DNA of 64,000 nucleotides from positions 1,955,501 through 2,019,500 of the forward strand of contig NZ_CP142394.1 of assembly GCF_035930445.1 (NCBI RefSeq), given 5' to 3'. Below are positions 41,134-52,382 of this stretch, piece after piece. A model generated the notes under the pieces. That model had not been told where the DNA came from. It worked only from the letters and a program-made list of their open reading frames with translations, and made no database searches. The position numbers and the translations under genes are program-made. The DNA is from Sphingopyxis chilensis. GTDB taxonomy: Bacteria > Pseudomonadota > Alphaproteobacteria > Sphingomonadales > Sphingomonadaceae. Positions within the stretch are counted from its first letter, which is position 1; each line of letters begins with the position of its first letter.

Positions 41134-43488
41134 ATGAGCGGGGAAAAGAAAATCGTGGGATTGTGGCGGGATTCCGCGGCGAACCAGGAAGCAGACAGCA
41201 AGGCGCCGGCGGAAGTGACAGCGCCCGAAAACCCGGCTGCGCCCGAAGCGGCGGCGCCGGCCGAACGCGATTGGCTCGATATGTCGTCGCTGAACGATGC
41301 CGAAACCGCCGAGGATGCGGTGGCGCCGGCATGGCGCGACCGCGCCTTCCCCACCCTGCTCGGCCTCCTCGCGATCGGCTGGACGGGTTTCGCACTCGCG
41401 GTGGCAACCGAGGGTTTCGCCCGCGGTCCGGCCCTCACCGACTGGCCGCTGTTGATCGCGACCATCGCAATGCCGCTGACCTTGCTCGCGATATTGTGGA
41501 TGATTCTGCTACGCTCGAGCCGGTCGGAGCAGGCGCGCTTCGCCCGCGTCGCCGCCGCCCTGCGCGAAGAGAATATGGCTCTGAACCAGTCGATGCACGC
41601 GCTCGGCCTGCATCTCGCCGACGCGCAAAAGCAACTCGGCGAACAGGCGAGGCTCGTTCAGCAGCTCGGCCTCGACACCGTCTCGCGCCTCACCGAAAGC
41701 AGCGACAAGCTCGCAAGCAACGCCTCGGTGATCGCCAACGCCCACGACCAGCTCGCGCGGTCGGGCGATGTCGCGATGCAGCGGATGGACGGGCTGCTCG
41801 CCGGCCTGCCGCGGATCGACGATGTCGCCCAGCGGCTGGCAGTCAATTTCCGCGAGGCAGGGCTCGTCGCGCATCAGCAGGGCGCCAATCTCGAGGCTCG
41901 ACTCGCCGCGCTCGGCGAAGAGGCCGCCAAAGCCGCACAGACCAGCGAGACCTCGACCGCGAGCATTCTCGAGGCGATCGTCGCGCTCCAGGGACAGGCG
42001 AAGGAGACCGAGTCCGACCTGCTCTCCGCGTCGGCGCAAGTCACCGACGCGCACGATGCCGCCCTCGCCCGCATGTCGAACGTCGCCGTTTCTGCACGCG
42101 ACGAGATGACCTCGACCGTCGCCGCGATGACGGGCGAGATCGACAGGAGCTGGCAGCAGTTTCGCGACGGCGTCGACGCCGCCGCGGCGCAGATGGACGC
42201 CCGGCTCGCGGCGGCGCGCGACGCGGGCGATGCGATGGGCGCACAGCTTGTCGCTCACGCCGATGCCAGCGACGCCCTCGCCGCGCGCATCACCGCGCAT
42301 GTCGCCGACGTTGGCGAACAGCTTGAAATCCTCGACGTCAGCGTCGGTGCCAGCACCGGCGTCATCGGCCGCGCGATCGACGATACCAAGGCGCAGCTCG
42401 GCGCTTTCATGCAGGAAGTGCAGAGCGGAAACGCCTCGGCGCATCAGCTTATCGGCCATGCCGAATCGCTGCTGCTCGCGCTCGACGCGGTAACCCGCGA
42501 ACTCGACGAGACGCTGCCGCATGCACTCGATCGCATCGCATCGCACGGGCAGACGACCCAGACGGCCTTGACGCAATTGCGCCCGCTGCTCGACGCGTCG
42601 GAACTGGTTGCGCAATCGACGATGTCACACGTCAATGCCGTGCAAGCGACGCTCAAGGCCAATGAGGAACAGATGGCGGGTCATGCGACCAGCCAGCAGG
42701 AACTGGCCGACCGGATCAACGCCGCGCTGGCGGAAGCCGATGTCGCGCTGGCGAAACTGCGCGCAGGCGCCGACGATTTCGCCGAACAGGGCGGCGCGCG
42801 GATGATCGCGACGCTCGACGAAGTGCGCGCCACCGCCGATTCGGCCGCCGACGAGGCGCGGCTGACGCTCGAAAAGCTGGTGTCGGGCGCACGCGACGCG
42901 ATGCAGGCGACCGCGACCGGCGCGATCGATGCAGCGTTCAAGAATGACGTGATGGCGCAATTGAACGCGATCGAAGAGGCTTCGGCGCGCGCCGTCGCCG
43001 CGGCGAACGGCGCCGCCGACCGGCTGATGCGCCAGCTGATCACGATCATGGACACCAGCGCGAGCGTCGAGCAGCGCGTGAGCGAGGCCGAACAGGCGAT
43101 CGCCGCGTCCGATCGCGATTCGCTCGCCAAGCAGGTCGGCCTCCTGACCGAGGCGCTGAAATCGACCGCGATCGACGTCACCAAGATATTGTCGAGCGAA
43201 GTCAGCGATACCGCGTGGGACGCCTATCTCAAGGGCGACCGGGGCGTATTCGCGCGCCGCGCGGTCAAACTGGTGGAGAATAGCGAAGCCAGGGAAATCC
43301 TGCGCATCTACCAGAATGACGACGGGTTTCACGCATCGGTGAACCAGTTCATCCATGATTTCGAAGCGATGCTGCGCCTGCTGATCGGCGCGCGCGACGG
43401 ATCGGCGATCAGCGTGACCTTGCTGTCGTCGGATATCGGCAAGCTCTATGTCGCGCTGGCGCAGGCGATCGACCGCTTGCGGAACTGA
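41134..43488 (+). CDS. Large two-TM coiled-coil protein (TipN-like layout)
   Basis: Not identified with certainty. The 784-residue product has an acidic Ala/Pro-rich N-terminus, two TM helices (about residues 68-88 and 104-124), then some 530 residues of heptad-like helical sequence rich in Ala, Asp, Gln and Glu, and a globular end (about 680-784) with SDTAWDAYLKGDRGVFARRAV. The topology, N-terminal TM pair plus long cytoplasmic coiled coil, matches the Caulobacter polarity marker TipN (about 890 aa). Chemoreceptor signature sequence is absent. Identity with TipN is only an inference. Confidence 0.6.
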   Translation: MSGEKKIVGLWRDSAANQEADSKAPAEVTAPENPAAPEAAAPAERDWLDMSSLNDAETAEDAVAPAWRDRAFPTLLGLLAIGWTGFALAVATEGFARGPALTDWPLLIATIAMPLTLLAILWMILLRSSRSEQARFARVAAALREENMALNQSMHALGLHLADAQKQLGEQARLVQQLGLDTVSRLTESSDKLASNASVIANAHDQLARSGDVAMQRMDGLLAGLPRIDDVAQRLAVNFREAGLVAHQQGANLEARLAALGEEAAKAAQTSETSTASILEAIVALQGQAKETESDLLSASAQVTDAHDAALARMSNVAVSARDEMTSTVAAMTGEIDRSWQQFRDGVDAAAAQMDARLAAARDAGDAMGAQLVAHADASDALAARITAHVADVGEQLEILDVSVGASTGVIGRAIDDTKAQLGAFMQEVQSGNASAHQLIGHAESLLLALDAVTRELDETLPHALDRIASHGQTTQTALTQLRPLLDASELVAQSTMSHVNAVQATLKANEEQMAGHATSQQELADRINAALAEADVALAKLRAGADDFAEQGGARMIATLDEVRATADSAADEARLTLEKLVSGARDAMQATATGAIDAAFKNDVMAQLNAIEEASARAVAAANGAADRLMRQLITIMDTSASVEQRVSEAEQAIAASDRDSLAKQVGLLTEALKSTAIDVTKILSSEVSDTAWDAYLKGDRGVFARRAVKLVENSEAREILRIYQNDDGFHASVNQFIHDFEAMLRLLIGARDGSAISVTLLSSDIGKLYVALAQAIDRLRN

Positions 43489-43525
43489 ACCCGCCGCGAA
43501 CGGACCCGAATTGGAGCGGTAGCTG

Positions 43526-43579
43526 TCGTAAGCCTTCTTACGTCGTCATCCCCGCGAAAGCGGGGACCCGGAGAATGAC
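43526..43579. repeat. REP-like double hairpin element after the coiled-coil gene
   Basis: Two hairpins: CGTAAG/CTTACG at 43527-43542, then GTCATCCCCGC-GAAA-GCGGGG with outer GTCAT/ATGAC pairing to 43579. The second half (CATCCCCGCGAAAGCGGGGACC type) is a widespread intergenic motif in alpha- and gammaproteobacteria. It lies between the two convergent units, 57 bp before the DUF1467 stop, and may serve as the end of the nuo-rnj transcript. Confidence 0.6.
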
Positions 43580-43635
43580 GAATATTCAATAGGGTCGCTC
43601 GCCCACCCGAAAGCCGCCTAGGCGCTGCTCTGCGA

Positions 43636-43896
43636 TCAAGCCCGCCCGGTCAACACGTCGGGGTCGGCCCAACCGTTGACATAAGCGACGTAATAAAGCC
43701 CGAAGGCCACCGTCGCGACGATCGTCATCTGGAGCAATATCCGCCCCGGACGAAATGTCGCGGGCGCGCCCGGCTCTTGCCCGCGAACCAGCGGCGTGGC
43801 GTCGTCGCTTGCCCGCCGGCCATGAAAGGGCAGAACGAAAAAGGCGCTGAATGCCCAGATCAGCAGGTAGATGGCGAGCGCCGAAGTCCATTTCAT
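43636..43896 (-). CDS. DUF1467 family small membrane protein
   Basis: An 86-residue protein with two TM helices (residues about 5-22 and 58-74). The pair WAFSAFFVLPFHGRR and the GQEPGAPA stretch are DUF1467 signatures, a family limited largely to alphaproteobacteria and of unknown function. It starts 15 bp after the rnj stop with GGAGAA as ribosome site, and is the last gene of the long nuo unit. Confidence 0.85.
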   Translation of the reverse strand: MKWTSALAIYLLIWAFSAFFVLPFHGRRASDDATPLVRGQEPGAPATFRPGRILLQMTIVATVAFGLYYVAYVNGWADPDVLTGRA

Positions 43897-43911
43897 CGCG
43901 ATTTCTCCGGA

Positions 43912-45546
43912 TCAGACATCGACCAGCATCACATCGACCACCGGCTTTTTCCCGGTCCAGTCGGTTGCAATGCGGCGCACGCCCAGCCGGATAGCCTCGC
44001 GCAGCTTGTCCTCGTCGCGCGAGGGCCCGGTGGCCGCTTGCTGGGCGGCTTCACGCATCTCGTCGATAAAGGCCTCGCGCTCATCCTCGACCGGCACGCC
44101 GCGATAGCTGATCGCGCTTTCGACGAAGCGCTTGCCCGAAAAGATCACCGCAACGGTGATATGACCGTTGAGCGAAAGCTTGCGCCGCTCGCTCATCGTC
44201 TCGCCATCGGCGGGGAGGATGACGTCGCCGTCGAGGATCAGCCGCCCCGCGCGCACGCGCTCGACGATTTTCGCCGGCCCCGGCGCCAGGCGGCACAGGT
44301 CGCCATTTTCCTGCACGAGCGCATCCGGCACGCCCTTTTCGAGCGCGAAGCGGGCCTGTTCGTGCATGTGGCGGATCTCGCCATGCACCGGCACGATCAG
44401 TTTCGGCCGCAGCCAGCCGTAAAGCGCGGCCAGCTCGGGTTGCCCCGGATGGCCGCTGACGTGGATATGCGCCTGTTTCTCGGTGACCGTCAGCACGTCC
44501 TTCGCCGCGAGCTGGTTCATGATCCGTCCGATCGCGACCTCGTTGCCGGGGATCTGTTTCGACGAAAAGACGACGGTGTCGCCCGCCTCCAGCTTGATCT
44601 GGTGGCCGTCGGCCGCCATGCGCGCCAGCGCGGCGCGCGGTTCGCCCTGCCCGCCGGTCGCGATCACCATCACCTTGTCGCGCGGCAGGCGCATCGCCTC
44701 GTCGAAATCGACCGTCGGCGGGAAGTCCCTCAGATAGCCAACCGAGCGCGCGACGCCGAGGATGCGGTCGAGCGAGCGCCCCGCGACGCAGAGGCTGCGC
44801 CCGGTCGCCTGCGCAACAGCGCCCAATGTCGCCAGCCGCGCCGCGTTCGACGCAAAGGTAGTGACGACCACCCTGCCCTTGGCCTGACCGACCGCCTGTT
44901 CCAATCCTGCGCGCAAAGCCCCTTCGCTGCCCGATGCATCGGCGTTGAAGGCGTTGGTCGAATCGCAGACGAGGAAATCGACGCCTTCGTCGCCGATCGC
45001 GCTCAGCGCCGCGGCGGTCGCGGGCACGCCCAGGATCGGTTCTTCGTCGAGTTTCCAGTCGCCGGTGTGAAAGACGCGGCCATGGGGCGTGTCGATCACC
45101 ACTGCGCTCATTTCGAGGATCGAGTGCGCGAGCGGGACCAGGCGGATACCGAAGGGGCCGATGCGGAAGCTGTCATCGATGTCGACGACCTTGATCTTGA
45201 CCTCCTTCTCCAGCCCCTCTTCGGCGAGCTTGTGCGCGATCAGCCCCGCGGTGAAGCGGTTGGCATAGAGCGGCACGCCAAGGTCGGCGGCAAGATAGGG
45301 GATCGCGCCGATATGGTCCTCATGCCCGTGCGTCAGGACGATGCCGAGCAGATCCTTCTTGCGATCCTCGATAAATTCCAGGTCGGGCATGACGATGTCG
45401 ATGCCTGGATAATCGTGACTGCCAAAGGTCACGCCCAGGTCGAGCATGATCCATTTGCCGTCGCAGCCATAAAGATTGGCGTTCATGCCGATCTCGCCCG
45501 ATCCCCCCAATGCGAGAAAAAGCAGCTCCTTGCCCGGAGTCGTCAT
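43912..45546 (-). CDS. rnj: Ribonuclease J
   Basis: The 544-residue product is a beta-CASP metallo-beta-lactamase RNase acting as endonuclease and 5'-3' exonuclease on mRNA and rRNA precursors. Motifs are [12 protein letters not shown], the zinc motif [22 protein letters not shown], and the beta-CASP region with SSKQIPGNE and HVSGHPG. Most alphaproteobacteria have RNase J as well as RNase E. Its start overlaps the coaX stop (ATGA). Confidence 0.95.
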   Translation of the reverse strand: MTTPGKELLFLALGGSGEIGMNANLYGCDGKWIMLDLGVTFGSHDYPGIDIVMPDLEFIEDRKKDLLGIVLTHGHEDHIGAIPYLAADLGVPLYANRFTAGLIAHKLAEEGLEKEVKIKVVDIDDSFRIGPFGIRLVPLAHSILEMSAVVIDTPHGRVFHTGDWKLDEEPILGVPATAAALSAIGDEGVDFLVCDSTNAFNADASGSEGALRAGLEQAVGQAKGRVVVTTFASNAARLATLGAVAQATGRSLCVAGRSLDRILGVARSVGYLRDFPPTVDFDEAMRLPRDKVMVIATGGQGEPRAALARMAADGHQIKLEAGDTVVFSSKQIPGNEVAIGRIMNQLAAKDVLTVTEKQAHIHVSGHPGQPELAALYGWLRPKLIVPVHGEIRHMHEQARFALEKGVPDALVQENGDLCRLAPGPAKIVERVRAGRLILDGDVILPADGETMSERRKLSLNGHITVAVIFSGKRFVESAISYRGVPVEDEREAFIDEMREAAQQAATGPSRDEDKLREAIRLGVRRIATDWTGKKPVVDVMLVDV

Positions 45547-46328
45547 ATCTTTTGTTGTCCTTGGTTATAGAGGTGCATGAGCCCGTTGAGCGTCAGATCG
45601 GGTTCGATACGATCGAACAGATGGGCCTGTTCCTGAAAAAGTGTCGCGAGGCCGCCGGTCGCGACCACGATAAGCGGTTTGCCGATCTCCGCCTTCATGC
45701 GCGCGATCAGCCCCTCCATCATCGAAACATAGCCCCAATAGACGCCGATCAGCATCTGGCTTTCGGTGGTGCGGCCGATCACGCTGGCACTCGCGGGCGC
45801 CTCGATCGCGATGCGCGGCAGCTTGGCGGCGGCGGCGACCAGCGCTTCCAATGACAGATTGACCCCCGGCGCGATGATGCCGCCCAGATAGGCGCCGTCG
45901 GGGCCGATATGATCGAGCGTCGTCGCGGTGCCGAAGCTGATGACGAGCTTGTCCTTGCCGGGTTCGACCGCCTGCGCCGAGATCGCGTTGACTGCGCGGT
46001 CGGCGCCCACCGACTGCGGCTCGTCGACCCTGAGCGCGATGCCCCAGCTCACCGGCTCGCGCCCCGCAACAAGCGCATCGACCCCGAAATATTTGACGGC
46101 GAGCAGCTGGAGATTGTGGAGCGCGCGCGGCACGACGGTCGAAATGATAACGGCGTCCACCTCGGCACGGTCATGGCCCTCGATGCGCATGAGCTGGTCG
46201 AGCCACACCATATATTCGTCGGCCGTCCGCCGGTCGTCGGTCGCGATTCGCCAGCGCGCGAGGAGCTCGGTGCCACGGAAGAGCGCGAATTTGGCGTTGG
46301 TGTTGCCGACATCGATCGCAAGCAGCAC
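45543..46328 (-). CDS. coaX: Type III pantothenate kinase
   Basis: A 261-residue ASKHA-fold kinase that phosphorylates pantothenate, first step of CoA synthesis. Motifs: [10 protein letters not shown] (phosphate 1), [10 protein letters not shown] (substrate), [10 protein letters not shown] and YLGGIIAPG. The start is taken as GTG 46328 with AAAGGGGA upstream, immediately before the family motif; an ORF reading to 46511 lies over birA and is not real. It starts 2 bp downstream of the birA stop and overlaps rnj by 4 bp, so coupling runs through all three. Confidence 0.93.
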   Translation of the reverse strand: MLLAIDVGNTNAKFALFRGTELLARWRIATDDRRTADEYMVWLDQLMRIEGHDRAEVDAVIISTVVPRALHNLQLLAVKYFGVDALVAGREPVSWGIALRVDEPQSVGADRAVNAISAQAVEPGKDKLVISFGTATTLDHIGPDGAYLGGIIAPGVNLSLEALVAAAAKLPRIAIEAPASASVIGRTTESQMLIGVYWGYVSMMEGLIARMKAEIGKPLIVVATGGLATLFQEQAHLFDRIEPDLTLNGLMHLYNQGQQKI

Positions 46329-46330
46329 GA

Positions 46331-47059
46331 CTATTCCCCTTTTTCGACCGGACGGCGGAGTTCGATGTCGCCCGCATGGATCAGCATGACTTCGCCGTCC
46401 GCCCTGCGCAAGCGCAGCGCGCCGTCGGGCGCGAGACCGTCGAACGTCCCGTCGATGTCCTGCTCCGACACGCGGAGCGGCGTGCCGACCGGATGGCCGA
46501 GCGGCAGCCAAGCGCGAACGATGCTTTCGACGCCCTCCTGCCGCCAGGTCCAGAGCGCATCGACCAGCGCGACGGCCAGCGCCTCGGCGAAGCGGTCGCG
46601 GTCGATCGCAACGCCGCTATCGGCAAAGCAGAAGGTCCTGCGGTCGGGCAGTTCGGGCGCCGACGCCAGATTGACCCCGATGCCGACCACGACGCTATCG
46701 CCGCTGCGCTCAAGGAGGATCCCCGAGCATTTCGCGCCATCGACCAGCAAGTCGTTCGGCCATTTGAGTTCGAGCGGAACCGAGGGCGCGAAAATCTTCA
46801 CCACCTTCGCCAGCGCCACCGCGACGACGAGTGCGAGCGTCGCCGGCGACGGATCGCTCGCGGTCAGCCGGACGACCGTCGAGCCCATGAAGTTGCCCGA
46901 ACCGTCGCCCCAGGCGCGGCCGAGCCGCCCCCGTCCGGCGGTCTGGCGGTCGGCGACCAGCCAATGGCCTTCGCCGACATGCTCGCCGCCTGCCAGCCGC
47001 GCCAGCAGGTCGGCGTTGGTCGAACCTGTCTGCGCGATCCGCTCGATCGGCGGGATCAG
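46331..47059 (-). CDS. birA: Biotin--[acetyl-CoA-carboxylase] ligase; start codon uncertain (CTG)
   Basis: A class I biotin ligase without HTH domain, 242 residues from the assumed start. It activates biotin with ATP and attaches it to the AccB carrier protein. Motifs: [15 protein letters not shown]/biotin loop [30 protein letters not shown] with the catalytic Lys. No ATG, GTG or TTG lies in frame between the nuoN stop and the first conserved residues; CTG at 47059 overlaps the nuoN TGA as CTGA, in the place where the other genes have ATGA or GTGA. A start within nuoN or a rare codon is needed. Confidence 0.88.
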   Translation of the reverse strand: MIPPIERIAQTGSTNADLLARLAGGEHVGEGHWLVADRQTAGRGRLGRAWGDGSGNFMGSTVVRLTASDPSPATLALVVAVALAKVVKIFAPSVPLELKWPNDLLVDGAKCSGILLERSGDSVVVGIGVNLASAPELPDRRTFCFADSGVAIDRDRFAEALAVALVDALWTWRQEGVESIVRAWLPLGHPVGTPLRVSEQDIDGTFDGLAPDGALRLRRADGEVMLIHAGDIELRRPVEKGE

Positions 47060-48489
47060 AACAGCACCGCTGCCGCGCTCGCCGAAAACACCGCCAGCGC
47101 CGGGATGAAGAGATAGCCGATGACCGATAGCCAGAGGGCGCTCGCGGTGATCACCGCATCCTCGACGATGGCGCCGCCACCCTTCGGGAACTCGGTGTCC
47201 GACTTGTCGTCGAAATACATCGTCTTGATGATCGCAATATAATAGAATGCGCCGATCACCGAGGCGACGATCCCCGCGACCGCCAGCGGCACGAGGTTCG
47301 CGTTCACCGCGGCCTCGAACACCAGATATTTCGGCCAGAAGCCAAACAGCGGCGGAATGCCGGCAAGGCTGAAGAGGAACACCGCCATTGCCGCGGCAAG
47401 GCCCGGACGGCGCTGCGACAGGCCGGCAAGCGCCGGAATGCTCTCGACCTGATTGCCGTCCGCATCGCGCAGCTGGAGCACGACGAGGAAGGCGCCGAGC
47501 GTCGTCAGCATATAGACGAGCAGATAGGTCAGCACGCCCTCCACCCCCTGCTGCGTCCCGGCGGCGAGGCCGATCAGCATGAAGCCGACATTGTTGATCG
47601 ACGAGTAGGCGAGCAGGCGCTTGATATTCTTCTGCCCGATCGCGCCGACCGCGCCGAGGATGATCGAGGCGAGCGACAGGAAGATGATGATCTGCTGCCA
47701 TGCGCCGACCGCGGGGCCCATGGCGTCGATCACGACGCGCGTCATCAGCGCCATCGCCGCGACTTTCGGCGCGGTGGCGAAAAAGGTCGTCACCGGAGTC
47801 GGCGCGCCCTCATAGACGTCGGGGGTCCACATGTGGAACGGCACTGCGCTGATCTTGAAGCCGAGGCCCGCGAGCACGAAGACAATGCCGAAGATCAACC
47901 CGATGTTGAGCTCGCCGCCCATCACCTTCGCGATACCCGCGAAATCGGTGGTGCCGGTGAAGCCGTAGAGCAGCGAAATGCCGTAAAGCAGCATGCCCGA
48001 GGCGAGCGCGCCGAGAACGAAATATTTAAGGCCTGCTTCGCTCGACCGCTCATCGGTCCGCATGAAGCTCGCGAGCACATAAGCGGCAAGGCTGTTGAGC
48101 TCGAGCCCGACATAGAGCGTCATCAGGTCGCGCGACGAGGCCATGATGCCCATGCCGAGCGCAGCGAAGAGAATCAAAGTCGGATATTCGGCGCGCATCC
48201 CGCCGCTGAAGAAGCGCGGCGCGACGATGATGCAGACGAAGCTCGCGGCATAGATCAAGAGCTTGGCGAAACCGCCGAAGCTGTCGACCGACAGCGTGCC
48301 GGAAAAGACCGTCGTTTCGATACCGAACAGCGCGACGACGGCGGCCGCGGCTGCGGCGAGCGTGAGCAGCGAGCTGAGCTGGTACAGGCCAACATTGCGG
48401 TCACCGAAGAAGGTGCCGAGCATCAGTGTAATGAGCCCGCCGATCGTCAGGATCAGTTCGGGCCAGATGAGCATCAGGTCGCCGGTCAT
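47056..48489 (-). CDS. nuoN: NADH-quinone oxidoreductase subunit N
   Basis: The 477-residue proton-pumping membrane subunit, about 14 TM helices, of complex I. The Mrp antiporter-like core includes [15 protein letters not shown] with the conserved Glu, and an [12 protein letters not shown] stretch. It is homologous to NuoL and NuoM. Start overlaps nuoM by 4 bp (ATGA), and the stop overlaps the birA start. Near-normal length for the subunit. Confidence 0.95.
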   Translation of the reverse strand: MTGDLMLIWPELILTIGGLITLMLGTFFGDRNVGLYQLSSLLTLAAAAAAVVALFGIETTVFSGTLSVDSFGGFAKLLIYAASFVCIIVAPRFFSGGMRAEYPTLILFAALGMGIMASSRDLMTLYVGLELNSLAAYVLASFMRTDERSSEAGLKYFVLGALASGMLLYGISLLYGFTGTTDFAGIAKVMGGELNIGLIFGIVFVLAGLGFKISAVPFHMWTPDVYEGAPTPVTTFFATAPKVAAMALMTRVVIDAMGPAVGAWQQIIIFLSLASIILGAVGAIGQKNIKRLLAYSSINNVGFMLIGLAAGTQQGVEGVLTYLLVYMLTTLGAFLVVLQLRDADGNQVESIPALAGLSQRRPGLAAAMAVFLFSLAGIPPLFGFWPKYLVFEAAVNANLVPLAVAGIVASVIGAFYYIAIIKTMYFDDKSDTEFPKGGGAIVEDAVITASALWLSVIGYLFIPALAVFSASAAAVLF

Positions 48490-50039
48490 TGGACGCCTCC
48501 AGCATGGCTCGATCCGTGGGCCGGTTCACCATGCGCCGCAGCGGGCTTCGCCTTGCCGGCGGCCAGATGCGCGTCGCCCGCGGGCTTCGCCGGAGCGAGA
48601 CGCGCGACAACCGTCGTCACATCGCCGCGCATCGGTGCGAGGAAGCTTTCAGGATAGACGCCCATCCACAGCGCCACGGCGGCCAGCGGCACCATGATCG
48701 TCCATTCGCGCGCGTTGAGGTCGGGCATCGCCTTCACATCGTCCTTGGTCAGTTCGCCGAACACGACGCGGCGGTAGAGATAGAGCATGTACGCGGCGCC
48801 GAGGATGATCCCGGTCGTGCACACAAAGGCAACCCAGCTCGACGCTTCATAGATGCCCGCGAGGCTCAGGAATTCGCCGACAAAGCCGCTGGTCCCCGGC
48901 AGGCCGATCGACGCCATGGTGAACAGCATGAAGAACAGCGCATAGGCCGGCATGTTCACCGCAAGCCCGCCGTAACGGTCGATCTCGCGCGTGTGGAGCC
49001 GGTCGTAGATCACGCCGACGCAAAAGAAGAGCGCGGCCGAGACGACACCATGGCTGAGCATGATGATCAGCGCGCCCTCGATACCCTGCTGGTTGAACGC
49101 GAAGAGGCCCGCGGTGACGATCGCCATGTGCGCGACCGATGAATAGGCAATCAGCTTCTTCATGTCGCTCTGCACCAGCGCGACGAGGCTGGTGTAGACG
49201 ACCGCGATCATCGACAGGCCGAACACGATCCACATCAATTGCCCCGAAGCGTCAGGAAACATCGGCATCATGAAGCGCAGGAAGCCATAGGCGCCGAGCT
49301 TGAGCAGCACGCCCGCAAGGATCATCGAGCCCGCGGTCGGCGCCTGCACATGCGCGTCGGGAAGCCAGGTGTGGACGGGCCACATCGGCATCTTGACCGC
49401 AAGGCTGGCGAAAAAGGCGAGCCAGAGCCAGGTCTGCATCGCCGGCGGGAAGTCATAGTTCAGCAGCGTCGGAATGTCGGTCGTACCCGCTTCGCCGATC
49501 ATCGCGATCATCGCGATCAGCATCAGCACCGACCCGAGCAGCGTATAGAGGAAGAATTTGAATGCCGCATATTTGCGGTTCGCGCCGCCCCAGATGCCGA
49601 TGATGAAATACATCGGGATCAGGCCGGCTTCGAAGAAGATGTAAAAGAGCAGCAGATCCTGCGCCATGAAAACGCCGATCATCACGACTTCCATGATCAG
49701 GAACATTGCCATGTAGAGCCCGACGCGGCTCTTGATCGCATCCCAGCTCGCAAGGATGCACAGCGGCATCAGGAAGACGCTGAGCATGATGAGCATCAGC
49801 GCCATGCCGTCGATGCCGAGCGCCCACTGGAAACGTCCGAACAGGTCGGCGCGTTCGGTGAACTGCCACTGCGCGCCGCCGATGTCGAAATTCGCCCAGA
49901 GCACAATGCCCAGCGCAAAATCGATCAGCGTCGCGACGAGCGCGATGACGCGTGCGTTACGGTCGCCCGCATAGAGGCAGAGGATGGCGGCGATCGCGGG
50001 GACCGCCAGCATCAGCGAAAGAATGGGGAGACCGCTCAC
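48486..50039 (-). CDS. nuoM: NADH-quinone oxidoreductase subunit M
   Basis: A 517-residue antiporter-like subunit of complex I with about 14 TM helices. Seen are [18 protein letters not shown] (conserved Glu), [19 protein letters not shown] (the Lys-less helix end with the LPDAH motif) and SSVAHMAIV. The C-terminal 40 residues are Ala/His-rich and polar, probably a short cytoplasmic tail. Start is GTG 50039; overlaps nuoL by 4 bp and nuoN by 4 bp. Confidence 0.96.
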   Translation of the reverse strand: MSGLPILSLMLAVPAIAAILCLYAGDRNARVIALVATLIDFALGIVLWANFDIGGAQWQFTERADLFGRFQWALGIDGMALMLIMLSVFLMPLCILASWDAIKSRVGLYMAMFLIMEVVMIGVFMAQDLLLFYIFFEAGLIPMYFIIGIWGGANRKYAAFKFFLYTLLGSVLMLIAMIAMIGEAGTTDIPTLLNYDFPPAMQTWLWLAFFASLAVKMPMWPVHTWLPDAHVQAPTAGSMILAGVLLKLGAYGFLRFMMPMFPDASGQLMWIVFGLSMIAVVYTSLVALVQSDMKKLIAYSSVAHMAIVTAGLFAFNQQGIEGALIIMLSHGVVSAALFFCVGVIYDRLHTREIDRYGGLAVNMPAYALFFMLFTMASIGLPGTSGFVGEFLSLAGIYEASSWVAFVCTTGIILGAAYMLYLYRRVVFGELTKDDVKAMPDLNAREWTIMVPLAAVALWMGVYPESFLAPMRGDVTTVVARLAPAKPAGDAHLAAGKAKPAAAHGEPAHGSSHAGGVQ

Positions 50040-52072
50040 AGGAAATTCACCATGGCCCAGCTGGCGAGGCCGACAAGACCGAGCAGCATCACAAACGCAT
50101 ATCCATAAACATAACCCGATTGCAGCCGGACCGCGAGACGGGTCCCCCCGGCGACGAGCGCGGCGGCGCCATCGGGACCGAAGCGGTCGATGGTGCCTTC
50201 ATCCCCGCGCTTCCAGAAGAAGCGGCCGATCGCGAAAGCAGGCTTCACGAAGAGGATGTTGTAGAGCTCGTCGAAATACCATTTATTGTACAGGAACTGG
50301 TGGAGCAGCCTGAACTGCGCCACGAAGCGCGCCGGCAACGTCGTGTTGCGGATATAGCTGTTCCACGCGAGGAATAGCCCGATCGCCATCACCGTGAACG
50401 GCGTCCATTTGACCCACAAAGGCACTTCATGCGCGGCGTGCATCAGATGCTCGTCGAACGCGAGGCTGCCCTTCCAGAACGCCATGCCCTCTTCGGGATA
50501 GATGAACTGGTGGTGGAACGCGATGCCCGCAAAGACCGCACCGATCGACAGGACGACCAGCGGGATAAGCATCGAAAGCGGGCTTTCGTGCGGATGATAG
50601 CCCGCTGTGCCGTCGCTATGCGCATCGTAATGATGATCCGCGTGGGCATGATCGTCATGCCCGTGGCCGTGATCGTCATGCACCGCATGCTGGATATGTT
50701 CGCTCTGTTCCCAGCGCGCCTTGCCATAGAAGGTCAGGAAGACGAGGCGCCACGAATAGAAGCTGGTGAGGAAGGCGACGAAAATGCCAACCCAAAAGGC
50801 CACCACGCCGCCGCCGCCGCTCGCGAAAGCGGCCTCGAGGATGCCGTCCTTCGAATAGAAGCCGGCGAAGCCCGCGACGCCCGCGATACCGACGCCGGTG
50901 ATCGCCAGCGTACCGAGCATCATCGCCCAATAGGTGATCGGGATCTGTTTCCGGAGCGCGCCATAATAACGCATGTCCTGCTCGTGGTGCATCGCGTGGA
51001 TGACCGAACCGGCACCGAGGAACAGCAGCGCCTTGAAGAAGGCGTGCGTGAACAGGTGGAACATCGCGGCGCCATAAGCGCCCGCGCCCGCGGCGAAGAA
51101 CATGTAGCCGAGCTGCGAACAGGTCGAATAGGCAATAACGCGCTTGATGTCCCACTGCGTCGTCGCGACGGTCGCCGCGAAGAAGCAGGTCGCGGCGCCG
51201 ACGAACATCACGACGCCTTGCGCGACTTCGCTGGTTTCGAACATCGGCGACAGGCGGCAGACCATGAAGACGCCCGCGGTGACCATCGTCGCGGCGTGGA
51301 TCAGCGCCGACACCGGGGTCGGGCCTTCCATCGCGTCGGGAAGCCAGGTGTGCAGGCCAAGCTGCGCCGACTTGCCCATCGCGCCGATGAACAGCAGCAG
51401 GCAGAGGATCGTCATCGTGTCGAGACGCATGCCCATGAAGGTAATGGTGCTTCCGGCCATGCCCGGCGCGGCGGCGAGTATCTCGGGGATCGAGACGGTG
51501 CCGAACACGAGGAAGGTGCCGAAAATGCCGAGCATGAAGCCAAGGTCGCCGACGCGGTTGACGACGAACGCCTTGATCGCCGCGGCATTGGCGCTCGGCT
51601 TCTTGTACCAGAAACCGATCAGCAGATAGGATGCGAGACCGACACCTTCCCAGCCGAAGAACATCTGGACGAGGTTGTTCGCGGTCACGAGCATCAGCAT
51701 CGCGAAGGTGAAGAGCGAGAGATAGGCGAAGAAGCGCGGCTGGTCCGGGTCTTCCTCCATATAGCCCCAGCTATAGAGGTGGACGAGCGCCGAAACCGTC
51801 GTGATGACGACGAGCATCACCGCGGTCAGCGTGTCGACGCGCAATTCCCAATTGAACTGCAGCGCGCCCGACTGAACCCAGTGCAGCACCGGGGTCACCG
51901 TCGCTTCGCCGCTGCCCGTCACGAACGACAGGAAGATCGGCCAGCTCAGGGCGCAGCTGGTGAACAGCGCGCCCGTCGTGATGATTTTCGACGGCACATT
52001 GCCGATCACGCGCTGGCCGAGGCCTGCGACAAGCGCCGCCAAGAGCGGCAGGAATACGATCGCCTGGATCAC
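50036..52072 (-). CDS. nuoL: NADH-quinone oxidoreductase subunit L
   Basis: The largest pump subunit of complex I, 678 residues with about 14-16 TM segments and the long lateral helix at the C-terminus. Family motifs include [19 protein letters not shown] (conserved Glu), [20 protein letters not shown] and [16 protein letters not shown]. Between late TM helices, at about residues 457-496, lies a His-rich loop with 13 His in 39 residues. Start GTG 52072 lies 4 bp after the nuoK stop. Confidence 0.96.
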   Translation of the reverse strand: MIQAIVFLPLLAALVAGLGQRVIGNVPSKIITTGALFTSCALSWPIFLSFVTGSGEATVTPVLHWVQSGALQFNWELRVDTLTAVMLVVITTVSALVHLYSWGYMEEDPDQPRFFAYLSLFTFAMLMLVTANNLVQMFFGWEGVGLASYLLIGFWYKKPSANAAAIKAFVVNRVGDLGFMLGIFGTFLVFGTVSIPEILAAAPGMAGSTITFMGMRLDTMTILCLLLFIGAMGKSAQLGLHTWLPDAMEGPTPVSALIHAATMVTAGVFMVCRLSPMFETSEVAQGVVMFVGAATCFFAATVATTQWDIKRVIAYSTCSQLGYMFFAAGAGAYGAAMFHLFTHAFFKALLFLGAGSVIHAMHHEQDMRYYGALRKQIPITYWAMMLGTLAITGVGIAGVAGFAGFYSKDGILEAAFASGGGGVVAFWVGIFVAFLTSFYSWRLVFLTFYGKARWEQSEHIQHAVHDDHGHGHDDHAHADHHYDAHSDGTAGYHPHESPLSMLIPLVVLSIGAVFAGIAFHHQFIYPEEGMAFWKGSLAFDEHLMHAAHEVPLWVKWTPFTVMAIGLFLAWNSYIRNTTLPARFVAQFRLLHQFLYNKWYFDELYNILFVKPAFAIGRFFWKRGDEGTIDRFGPDGAAALVAGGTRLAVRLQSGYVYGYAFVMLLGLVGLASWAMVNFL

Positions 52073-52076
52073 CGGT

Positions 52077-52382
52077 TTACCCCTTCATCCGGTTGGCATC
52101 GTCGACGGCAATGGTGCCGCGGCCGCGGAAGTAAATGACGAGAATGGCAAGGCCGATGGCGGCTTCGCCTGCAGCCACGGTCAGCACGAACATCGCGAAA
52201 ACCTGTCCGACGAGGTCGCCGAGCGCCGCGCTGAACGCGACAAGATTGATATTCACCGCCAGCAGGATCAGCTCGATCGCCATCAGGATGACGATGATAT
52301 TCTTGCGGTTGATGAAGATGCCGAGCACGCCGAGCGTGAACAGCACCGCCGAAACGGCGAGATAATGGCCGACCGAAATCAC
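52077..52382 (-). CDS. nuoK: NADH-quinone oxidoreductase subunit K
   Basis: A 101-residue three-TM membrane subunit. The helix with [17 protein letters not shown] holds the two Glu residues that take part in coupling, as in all NuoK. GTG start at 52382 overlaps the nuoJ stop (GTGA), and nuoL follows 4 bp after the stop. Length and residues are normal. Confidence 0.96.
   Translation of the reverse strand: MISVGHYLAVSAVLFTLGVLGIFINRKNIIVILMAIELILLAVNINLVAFSAALGDLVGQVFAMFVLTVAAGEAAIGLAILVIYFRGRGTIAVDDANRMKG

Noticed and set aside
43777..45570. 597-residue plus-strand frame over rnj
   Set aside because: Antisense shadow of RNase J with His/Arg/Asp-rich composition and no ribosome site.
46331..47701. 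Long birA frame reaching back over nuoN
   Set aside because: The upstream part is nuoN read in another frame and is Arg-rich; only the part after the nuoN stop matches biotin ligases.
50429..52138. 569-residue plus-strand frame over nuoL
   Set aside because: Antisense shadow, extreme charge content, no recognisable fold.
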